Shown here: positions 55,561-64,000 of the stretch, one piece after another
Layout of the letters: every line of letters starts with the position of its first letter
How positions within the stretch are numbered: the stretch's first letter is position 1
DNA from: Patellaria atrata CBS 101060
Lineage: Eukaryota > Ascomycota > Dothideomycetes > Patellariales > Patellariaceae
Length of the DNA: 64,000 nt
Assembly (NCBI GenBank): GCA_010093705.1
Contig: MU006095.1
Coordinates: forward strand, 562,315 to 626,314
Reading direction: 5' to 3'
Notes under the pieces: model-generated
What the model was told of the DNA's origin: nothing
Seen by the model: the letters and a program-made list of their open reading frames with translations, nothing else
Database searches by the model: none
Program-made: the position numbers and the translations under genes

Positions 55561-57196
55561 CGACGACAAACTTCCATTTCTACGGCACAACAGGATTTCG
55601 GGAAAGAACATGATTTTTCGACCCCCCTTAAATCTCCGATGAGCCTTCTCGGATATGAATGCACGCACGTACTGGAGTTCCATTTATAGCAAAGCAAGGA
55701 ATATTTCAAGCGACTTTGCACCTAACCCGGTCCTCACACTCCAATATTCAGCTTGTTCCCAAGTTGCTATTAGCTCTTTTCAGAATGTGCGCCATCATCA
55801 GCACTAGATCAAACTGGAATGTGCACGAATTGGTACCATAATAGACTGGGGGTATGCTTTATCGTCTAGGTACCCAGATAGGGAGCATATATTAAAATGG
55901 TAGTGTGAATTCGGATCGCCGAGGACGGACTGCATATCCATAGAGCTATTGCGTTCAAAATTTCCGGAACCAGTGTGGATGACTGTTTCTGGATGTCCTC
56001 CTTTTACTCCCGGACTTCGCAATCAAGATACCAATCCGTAGAGGAAGATATTTGTTCTATTGAGGCCTGATTGGGGGCAATCACAGAGCACGGCAATACC
56101 TCCCCCAAGAGAATGCGAGGGGGCTACAGAATTTTTTCTCATCTTCCGCATCCTTCAATGCCATGCCCTGCCATTGATCCATGCAAGTTGTTGCTCTGAT
56201 ATCAATGACGCTTTCCTCGGCGCCAGCTGCTCTGTTGTGGTGAAAGAGCAAGCCCTGTATAGCGGCCGGCACAAATATTCAGGCCATCGCTATGTTTGGG
56301 GATACTTCTACTGGATACTTTTGTCAGCCTGGAGCCGATGTGAAATCTAGAGCCTACAGAGCTCAGCTTTCTCTCGAGATAGTTGAAAGCTACGGCTACT
56401 CACGAGAGGATAATCCGTTGGCCATTGGTACTGTACTATAATCTCACGAGAGCTAAATTGGCTTATACATTGATCGGCTGAAGTTTAAATATCTCTCTGG
56501 GTATTGGTGAGGGTTTGAGCCTTTTTGCTGTCTTGTTGGATGTAATGAATTTCGGATGGAGTTCTAACGATGATCGGCACGCTTTGCGGAAGGTACAAGC
56601 TACGGTACCTAGCTCCAGTTCTCGTTCTGAGACGCTAACTACCTTAGGATCTAGAAACCTTAAGTTCTGCCGATAACGGCTTTAACGACTAACCTGACGT
56701 CAAACGTGACCAGTAAGATACCTTTACCCAGGTCCACCATCGTCGGATTTCTACTATTATATCCATGGGTTTGAGAGAAGAGAGTATGTGGATGAGGAGG
56801 CAAGGAGAAGGGAGTGGAGAATATTCCTTCAGCACCAGCAAACGTTTGGGAAGAGAAGAGACGTCTGAACATCCATCCCTTTAACGATCCTTAAGCATAA
56901 GGTAGCTGACGATCGGTTTTAGCACCTTTGCGGAGTACTGACCTCAATGATGGGCCTATAATCTGGAGGCCTTTCCATATTATGACGGACAGATTGTGGA
57001 TGCACCATCTCACCTCACCTGGTTCGGTTTACGTGCTATGACCCCACCAGATCGCAAAAAGAAATCAACAAAATCGATGCTAACCCCCGCAGCATTCTCC
57101 TAGCATGCGATTTTCTCTTATTCTTGTGTTATTTTTTTTTGGCCTTTTTCTCTTTTCCTTTCTTTAATAGATCCTAGTTCTATAGCATCTATAATC
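55561..57196. other. Gene-poor stretch, 1.6 kb
   Basis: Mostly without supported genes. A fragment near 55842-55905 reads GTIIDWGYALSSRYPDREH on the plus strand, reminiscent of the IIDW motif of aminoglycoside-phosphotransferase-like proteins, but it is too short to call. The last ~100 bp before 57197 are T/C-rich and look like a leader. Confidence 0.4.
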
Positions 57197-58669
57197 ATGA
57201 ACCCTATTGAAAGTCTAAAGCTCGACGAATCCGTTCCTTTACGCAGATTATCAACTTCGTCATCCTCGACGATAGATTTAACCGACGATGAACGACTACT
57301 TAACTCTAGCACAGCCCATCTTGGACAAGTGGACAAGAGCTCCGGCCTCCCGCCCATGGATTGCGGTTGGCATGCTTGGAGTTTTCTCTTTGGTGTTTGG
57401 CTGATTGAATCATTGTGCTGGGGTACTGTTAGGATCTGAATGATTGCAGTCTACACATTTCTGATCACTATAGGGTTCGCCTTAACCTTCGGAATCTTTC
57501 AGTCCTATTACTCCCAGCATCCATTATTCGCCAACCACAAATCTATACCAACCATTGGAGCGCTGACCACCGGCGTCTCTTATCTTCTTTGCCCTTTCAT
57601 CAACCCAATCACCTTGCGGTTTCCTCAATATCATCGACATCAACTCTGGTTTGGCTGGTCACTCTGTATCCTAGGACTAGTTTGCGCAAGCTTTGCAACG
57701 CAGGTCTGGCATCTCATTCTGTTCCAAGGCATCTTGTACGGGCTCGGATGGGTAATATGTTACATTCCGTTCCTCATCATGATCAACGAATGGTTCGACA
57801 AACGACGTGGTCTTGCATACGGGATAATTTTTGGAGCATCTGGTATCAGCGGTCTAATTCTTCCCTTTGCCTTGGAGACTCTTCTGCATAAATATGGATT
57901 TCGCAGCACATTACGAATGTTCGCTGTTAGTGTCGTTGTGGTTAGCAGTCCTGCTTGGTTTCTAATAAAACCGCGTCGCTCACCAAAATCCACACTTCAA
58001 GCCGGACCGTACGAGACCGAAAAGAGCAGTAATCATTGGAGATTCCTCCGTAACCCATACTTTTATCCCTTCGTTTTCGCTGTCCTGCTTCAAGGATTTG
58101 CCTTTTTCCTCCCTAACATATTCCTTCCGTCGTATGCAATGGAAATGGGTCTTTCCGCGTCTTCTGCTGACATCTTACTTTCTATCACAGCATTGGCACA
58201 AGTTCCAGGTCAAATATTCAACGGTCACTTTTCTGATAAGACCAATGAGCATCTCCCCTCATTTGTATCTTGCCTAGTGTCCGGTTTCGCGGCCCTTCTT
58301 CTATGGGGGCCGGCAAAGGATTTTATGGTTCTGGCGGTGTTTTCCCTTGTTTGGGGTGCATTCGCGGCTAGTTATTCGGTTTTGTGGACACAAATCTCCA
58401 AAAAGCTCTCATCAGGCCCAGAGGAAGCAATGACTATATATGCGGTCTTATCTTTCGAGCGAGGTATTGCAAATGTTCTGGCAGGACCTATCAGCGCAAT
58501 ACTAATCACGGAAGAGGTCAACATAAAAGAATATGGACTGGCAAAGTATAAGAGCATCGTGCTATTTACAGCTATTTCCCTTTTACTCGGGAGTTTAGCA
58601 GGTGTAACGTGGATATTCGATCGTCGGAGAAAGGCAAAGCACCATACTAGAACACTGGGAAGCTTTTAG
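57197..58669 (+). CDS. Monocarboxylate-transporter-like MFS permease
   Basis: Exons 57197..57422 and 57474..58669, intron 51 bp (GTACTG, branch CTGAT, acceptor CTATAG); 473 residues. The splice restores the typical first-helix text LCWGFALTFGIFQSYY. A cytosolic N tail of ~55 residues (Ser/Thr/Asp-rich, possible phospho-sites) precedes DCGWHAWSFLFGVWLIESL. About 11-12 hydrophobic segments, a long central loop (RSPKSTLQAGPYETEKSSNH) and the loop motif INEWFDKRRGLAYGIIFGAS characteristic of fungal monocarboxylate porters (MFS, MCT family). Intact. Plasma-membrane exchange of carboxylates or a small metabolite is likely; the nearby oxygenase and methyltransferase remnant make export of a product possible. 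Confidence 0.92.
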
Positions 58670-59288
58670 TCAATTACCCTAGGTATGGATATACCTTGTC
58701 AGACTAGCTCTTTGTCTTGTCACCGCGGCTTGAAAGCAGCACCTTAAAATCAACTCTCGAGATTAGACGTACCACTTTCGTTCTTATTCGAATCATGGCT
58801 TATACAGGCGCAAGTTAGAGCGGATTGATCGATTGGCAAGCATGACGAAGTAACTCCAGAAACCACCGTGCCCCCGTGGCCGATCATCTGGTGCCCCGTA
58901 GTCCTTATTCGTTAGCAAAAAATACGGAGCGCAGAACGGTCAGCTAGAGGATGGCCATTTTGTGCGTGGAATGTCCTACTAAAGAGTATAGTAAAACCTC
59001 CCGAGTCACCAGACTGAGAAGGTTGGAATGCAAACTGAAAACGCCCTATACTTTTAGCAAAAGAAATCGTAATCATCATTTTAATCTATGAGTGAGAACA
59101 ATTTGTATACCGCCCAACCCATCTCTTCGAGGTCTTCCCTGTGGATGAGCATGATGGATCCATGTTTCTAAGAATACGGAGCCAAGGCTTTGTCATCTAG
59201 ATCATTAGATTTGTCGGAGGGGTCATATCCCCGGTTACAGAATGAATCTTAAAAGATTTCTTAGATGTCGGCTATTCCTAGTCGAGGA
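58670..59288. other. Spacer, 0.6 kb
   Basis: 3' flank of the MFS gene. May hide the decayed N-terminal lobe of the kinase relic that follows, but no frame is convincing. Confidence 0.4.
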
Positions 59289-59640
59289 ATGCTCCCTTCT
59301 TATCTGCGCCGGTTATCTTGTTGCGCTATGAGATATCTGCATGACAACCACATCCGTCGCCACGACATCAAACCTCAGGTCCAACAAGAAGAGCAAAATC
59401 GTTAATAGAGCTGAACTAATACCCGAATGCACCTGTTAACGGGGATTAAGTTTACCTCACCAACTTCGGCATTGGTTGTGACTGGACGAGCTTCGGGCAG
59501 AGCGGATTCACTAAGCGCATCAAGAAATACTTCCTCCGATGTCTGGTCCCAAGCGTGCTTATTCTTAGAGATTATGCTCCGTTTTACTCCACTTAGAAGT
59601 ACACCAGCAGTATTGCTCTACATGAATATAAACGAATAGC
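59289..59640 (+). pseudogene. Protein kinase relic (C-lobe fragment)
   Basis: 59289-59378 reads LRRLSCCAMRYLHDNHIRRH followed by DIKPQ, the catalytic-loop region of a Ser/Thr kinase (canonical HRDIKPxN; here RRHDIKPQ), ending at a possible donor GTCCAA. At about 59455-59510 the text TNFGIGCDWTSFGQS corresponds to the DFG area (Asp changed). At about 59520-59590 the frame changes and reads SSDVWSQACLFLEIM, matching subdomain IX (SSDVWSLGCVFLEM). The N-lobe is not recognisable, frames shift between motifs and DFG is altered, so this is a dead kinase gene. Confidence 0.55.
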
Positions 59641-60186
59641 TCAAGGGAATTGTAAGTCTGAAATTCAATCACAATTATATACCACAGATGCTCAGACGTA
59701 TTAACTCTACTAGCCATCCATTATCTGTCAACAAAAAGCAATCAACACCACTCATACTTGTATATTTGGCAAAACGAAGGCTGGATGCGTAAGGCTGGGA
59801 CCCCAACATCACCGCACCCGCCATTCGAAGCCTTATTAGTAAGGTTCTCGCTCAACTGGAGCTCTGAATCGGCTGGGTGGCCTTTTATCAAGCTCAAATA
59901 TTACCAGGTATCCCTTCAATTCTTTAGTTTACGCCTTACATTTCGCAGCGATATCAGATGCTCGAAAAGTGAAAGTGCTGACCCTCTCTATTGAAAGGAG
60001 ATTTATGATTCGAGCTAGTTCAAAGCGAATAGATTAACTACATTAGCGCATGCATAATATCAAGGATGGATGCTCTCCTTCTCGTAGTACCAGGACCCAA
60101 AACGTATTACTTCTTTTTCTCTCATATATGCCGTACATATATATATCCTACAACACCCCAACTGTGCTGATACTCAAATTCTAAAA

Positions 60187-61250
60187 ATGACCAAAACGCA
60201 CGACGAGACGTAATCTAGTTCACAACTTCCCGAGCTTTCGGTTGCCTGGATCCACAATACCGAACTTGTCGAGGTTCCGCACCGCGCAAGAAACTTACTT
60301 GAAAATTACGCTCAAGTGCCTAGAAACCATGTTATGTATCACATAAACAAAGTGGTACGTCCCGACCACAATCATGCAATTATACTACATATTCAGAACT
60401 AAGAGCGATCTAGAGAGCGCAAGCTTTGGAAATAGTACAATTACCATAAACCCTTGGGTGCTTGGCCAAATACTGATGAAATCCAAGTATCCGTATCCAT
60501 GTATCGGCCACTATCGCTTTCTAGACATCCAGATTGTCAAATCGCCAGTGTATGAAGAGTTAGTGTCTCGTCTGAGCAAGGGAGAACGATTACTCGACGT
60601 TGGATGCTGTATTGGACAGGAATTGAGACAATTGGTACGATTCAGAAAAGGGTGCATTGCATATTTATGCAAGCTCGGAACGTGACGGCTGATGGCCATG
60701 AAGGTATCGGATGGAGTCAATTCGGAGAATCTCTATGGCATTGACCTTTATGAAACATTTTTCGATATTGGATATGCGCTTTTCCCAAGACCACGACACG
60801 TTTCGAGGCACATTTCTTTCGGGGGATATGTTTCAACCCACCGCCACTACCTTGTCGAAACTTGAGAGTTCGATGGATTTGATTTGGACCTGCAATGTTC
60901 TGCATTTGTTTACTTGGGAGAAACAATGTGCTGCTCTAGTTTTCATGCTAAGAGCGTTGAACGATTCTCCAAATACAATGATAGCGGGGAGATTCATGGG
61001 ACATGAGAACCCAGGAGAGTACAACTACAGCTTTCGGGGTGAGGATGTGTCCATTTATCGGCACAATGATGAATCGTTCAAGAAGCTGCTTCGAGAGGTA
61101 ACTGGGGGGTTGCCGGCGGGTTGGGAACTCAATGTTGAGGCTCATGATTGGATTGAGACATTGGAGCTTCGAACACAGGGTAGAGACGATTCCACGTGGA
61201 CGCTGGAGGTCAAGTTTGTTGCTCGCAAAGCGGGGACACACATGTGGTGA
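60187..61250 (+). pseudogene. SAM-dependent methyltransferase, broken
   Basis: Likely exons 60187-60354, about 60397-60634, and 60704-61250; a clean 69 bp intron (60635..60703, GTACGA...TGAAG) joins QELRQL to VSDGVNSENLYGIDLY. Rossmann motif I is GERLLDVGCCIGQE; before it lies KYPYPCIGHYRFLD, typical of a fungal secondary-metabolism methyltransferase group. The C-terminal half has LSGDMFQP, TCNVLHLFTWEKQCAAL and YRHNDESFKKLLREVTGG. Lesions: TAA at 60211-60213 shortly after the putative ATG, no in-frame junction for the first intron, and a frameshift at about 60778-60790 between IGYALF and QDHDTF. If the first exon is wrong, only the frameshift remains. A sequence error cannot be excluded. Confidence 0.65.
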
Positions 61251-61699
61251 AAACTGCTGGCACAATCCGATATCTGAGAGACTTATATAGACTGGAAAAC
61301 CAAAATGGGAAATATTGAGCACCTATCAGGAAAATGAGAAGATGCTTGAGGCAAACACTATGATAGACCGAAAATTAGCAAAAAACTACTCCGTGAGTGC
61401 ATTTATTACTGACTGACCTGTACCATGAGTCTAGTGTGGCTGAACCAAGCTGCAATTATCAGGTCACATTTGAATAGAGAGAATATGGACAGCATGTTGT
61501 AGATGGGAAGGCATATGAATTTGGAGCTATAGTTGCAGTTCTAATAGACCAAACAGATTTGTCGCCTCCTATCCTTTAACCACATCCCTGCCAGAAGTCC
61601 CCCATCCTCCCACCTCCCGAAACTTCCCCCCTAATCTTCTGCTCTAAAAGTAGCTTCTGTTCAACCACCAAGTTAGAGAGACCTTTTTTGAATACAACT
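61251..61699. other. Spacer, 0.45 kb
   Basis: No gene supported. Confidence 0.5.
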
Positions 61700-61876
61700 T
61701 TACTCACAATTGGCGTTGATGTGAACAATACGGCCCTTAGTGTTAGAGGCATGGCTGCCGAAGGCACGCTGGTTGGCGACCTCCTCAGCGGAGAGTCCCT
61801 CAGGGATGACGGCAGCTTGATCGACAGCATTGACTGGGGGCCAGACGGCTTTCCAGGGTTGAGTGGTTGGAGCCAT
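61700..61876 (-). CDS. Small 58-residue protein of unknown function
   Basis: ATG at 61876 (MAPTTQPWKAVWPPVNAVDQ), then AEEVANQRAFGSHASNTKGR and IVHINANCE. The amino-acid text looks like a compact real protein. The stop lies inside a perfect donor-like GTGAGTAA (61700-61707 region), so translation may instead splice on: an acceptor such as GAACAGAAG would give a short tail (STFRAED). No signal peptide or domain. The CT-rich, start-proximal upstream sequence fits a promoter. Could be a short conserved fungal peptide; function unknown. Confidence 0.45.
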   Translation of the reverse strand: MAPTTQPWKAVWPPVNAVDQAAVIPEGLSAEEVANQRAFGSHASNTKGRIVHINANCE

Positions 61877-62005
61877 TGTTTGGATTGGTTTGAAAGTGGT
61901 GATTGAAGTTTTGGAAAGTGTTATTGTGAGCTGTGGGAGCGTGATGAGGAAGGTTCTATCTTCCGTCTCAACTCTGATACTTATATATCGATTAAGGGAG
62001 CCCAA

Positions 62006-62611
62006 AGTTTGGAAATATTATTATATTGTGGGACTGCGAATTCTGCTCGAACTTGCTCATGGAGGAGCAAGTATTTTCTTGCAGCTGCAACTCCATGCAT
62101 CTGAATGTTTCCCCAAGATCTGAGGACAGTGATAGGAACATGCCCTGGAGTAGACTTGCATGATCGTCCCTATCAGCTCTTATCTTAACCTTGCGGGGTT
62201 GATCAGCTGGCACGAGGCAGTATAATCATCTACAATATTTTGCTCTCTTTGAGAGATAGCATGGATTTGGACAACCACGATCACTATCGATATCTGCAGG
62301 AGCGGCAGATTGGCCTTTCAACTGGACAAAACAGCACATAGTGCAATAGCTATAGGAAGGGGAAGCGGAAATATGCTCTAACATGCTCAGAATTGAATAA
62401 CTAACTCAAAGGTTTTATGAACAGAGAGTTGGGGAACTCCGTCTTGTCTTCCCCGGGTGATTTCTTTTTCCAAATCTGTAAGGTATACCAAATTATAGAC
62501 CACGAAGGCCCCCCCCTCAAGGGAACAGATGATATCCCCTTTAACCTTTGCGTATCCGAAAAGAAAATATTCCGTACTCTTTGTGAAAACATTCAGTTGA
62601 ACACTTACAAG
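62006..62611. other. Spacer, 0.6 kb
   Basis: Upstream of the CmcJ-like gene; an open frame continues upstream from 62417, but family alignment starts at the ATG at 62612. Confidence 0.5.
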
Positions 62612-63562
62612 ATGAGCGAAGCGGTTTTGGGCTCGATCCGATATGTCAACAAGAACGAATCCACTGACCCCTGTGAGAAGGGCTTCATCCTCCACTATGC
62701 CGCTCCACCAGGGTTTCCACAGAACAACTTCAGCATCGAATCCTACAAAGGGATCAAGATACACAACCTGAGGACAGCGAATCTAGCTTGGGACGAACAT
62801 GGTCCTAAGATAGCTTCAATCAATAGCAATGGGATGGCACCAGAAAAGTTCGATGATGACGATTGGATTGAGAAAGTCTATCTGCCAGAGCTACACAGAT
62901 CGATTTGCAAAGCTCTCGGTGGAAAGGACGTCACCGTCTTTGATTGGATGCTGAGGAAAAGAGCGGTGTCATTTCCGCAAAGAAATGTGGGAGAAAAGAA
63001 TGAAGACCAGCCACAGCCTTCGCTGTCAGCGCATATTGGTGAGTTAGATTTCCTTCACACGAAATAGCCCGGTTGACCGATGGTAGATTATACGACGGGG
63101 GAGCTTGATGGCAGAGTGGACCGGTATTTTGGGAAGGAAAGAGAACGCCTTAGCAATCGACGTTACCAAGTTATCAAGTCAGTCCCCCGTCAGGTTGGCA
63201 ATTCACCGTGAGAGGTTACATTACTGATCATTCGCAGTGTATGGAAGCCACTTGAAGGCCCATGCCGTGACTTCCCAATGGCATATTGCGACCCTAAAAG
63301 TGTCGACCGCGAAAAAGACCTTTATATGGTTGATGAAGTCTTTCCTACCGTAGCTAATGAGGTCTTCCAAGTTCATTACAACCCAAAGCATAAGTGGTAC
63401 TGGGTACGTGATCAGCTGGATTCGGAGATCACAATCTTCCAAGCGTATGATACGGAGAAGGCGCAGGAGTTGGCTGTTCCTTACTGCTCCTTCGATCTTG
63501 GTGCTGCGGGCTCAGGTATTCCTCGACAAAGCATTGAAGTTAGGGCGTTTGTATTTTATTGA
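62612..63562 (+). CDS. CmcJ/NvfI-like oxygenase (AsaB / GA4-desaturase-like family)
   Basis: Exons 62612..63038, 63087..63177, 63238..63562; 280 residues. Introns are 48 bp (GTGAGT, GTTGACC, GGTAG) and 60 bp (GTCAGT, ACTGATC, CGCAG), both exactly in frame. Family text in order: LGSIRYVN, HYAAPPGFPQNNF, GIKIHNLR, EKVYLPELHRSICKALGG, FDWMLRKRA, AHID, RRYQVINVWKPLEGPCRDFP, AYCDPKSVD, VHYNPKHKWYWVRDQ and the closing RQSIEVRAFVFY. These Fe(II)/2-oxoglutarate-dependent-type enzymes hydroxylate, desaturate or rearrange fungal metabolites. The start at 62612 (MSEAVLGSIRYVN) matches where the family begins; an in-frame upstream extension to 62417 is unlikely. The neighbouring broken methyltransferase and intact MFS gene suggest a metabolite locus. 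Confidence 0.88.
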
Positions 63563-64000
63563 CGAGATGATTGTTGGGTGAGGAGATCAGTCCCTTTTCA
63601 ATGAATCAAGTCCAGTACGGTTATACGAGTGAGATTTTATGATCTATTAACCTCACGAAAGATTGTATAAAGTTATCTTGTAGTCCTAGAACTGAACTAG
63701 AACTCTTACGGCAGCGGCGTGTGCCAAGAAACCAATGCGGACGCGGACGGGACGGGTCGCACAGAAGACTAGAACTAGTAAGGCAGAACTACCTTAGTAT
63801 TAGTTCTACGTCCGCACTGTAGTTCTATGTACAGAGTAGATTAATAATAACGTGCGCAAAGCTTAATTACTTATTCTATAGGCTCTGGCGGTTAAAACAA
63901 AATCAGCTACTTGTAATTTCCGGCGGTGATGAAGTTAAAGTTATTAGGTTAGGGAGCTGCCGAGCTGGTCACAGGGGGTTTAGCGAAAAGGGGTGAACCA
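63563..64000. other. 3' flank with an imperfect inverted repeat
   Basis: Around 63690-63830 GAACTAGAAC/AGTTCTA words and TGCGGACG (63733) against CGTCCGCA (63810) face each other. May be a decayed short inverted-repeat element; boundaries not resolved. No gene seen to the end of the window. Confidence 0.35.

Noticed and set aside
55842-55905. Aminoglycoside-phosphotransferase-like fragment (IIDWGYA)
   Set aside because: Only one short motif; upstream HxD loop not found.

Overview
The window is nuclear DNA of a filamentous ascomycete (Pezizomycotina). Evidence: many short introns (mostly 45-135 bp) with GTAWGT/GTGAGT-type donors and CTAAC/CTGAC branch sites, genes on both strands without operons, and fungus-specific proteins (PalI/Rim9, Atg29, PCMH-type secreted oxidases, CmcJ/NvfI-type oxygenases). 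A Leotiomycete is a plausible guess, but the sequence itself supports only the subphylum. No tRNA, rRNA or CRISPR was seen.

Layout. 0-7.1 kb: the 3' part of a giant, low-complexity S/P/Q-rich protein. 8.7-14.7 kb: three consecutive plus-strand genes for secreted, Ser/Thr-rich proteins. 15.3-17.3 kb: a minus-strand Pro/Gln-rich relic and an F-box-like gene interrupted by one in-frame TGA. 19.5-24.2 kb: palI (pH sensing) and, convergent to it, atg29 (autophagy). 25.3-31 kb (minus strand): a cytochrome P450, an FSH1-type serine hydrolase and proteasome lid subunit rpn5. 33-38 kb (minus): a conserved-looking coiled-coil protein and a free-standing RNase H. 39.5-46.8 kb (minus): secreted S10 serine carboxypeptidase, fructosamine/ketosamine kinase, a possible small gene and a secreted bicovalent-FAD oxidase. 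48.6-50.5 kb: a GEN1/XPG-like nuclease pseudogene. 50.7-57.1 kb: a gene-poor island of decayed coding pieces. 57.2-63.6 kb (plus): an intact monocarboxylate-type MFS transporter, a protein kinase relic, a broken SAM methyltransferase and an intact CmcJ/NvfI-like oxygenase; together these may be what is left of a small metabolite cluster.

Gene models below were spliced by hand from splice signals and frame continuity. The multi-exon models for atg29, rpn5, P450, carboxypeptidase, FAD oxidase, palI and the CmcJ-like gene close exactly in frame. Two of them need very small exons (10 and 14 nt). An intergenic palindrome, CTGTACAG, occurs at least eight times where about one would be expected by chance. 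I did not find a clearly new multi-gene system; the best leads are the repeated palindrome, the micro-exons, the decayed 50-57 kb island and the possible cluster remnant.
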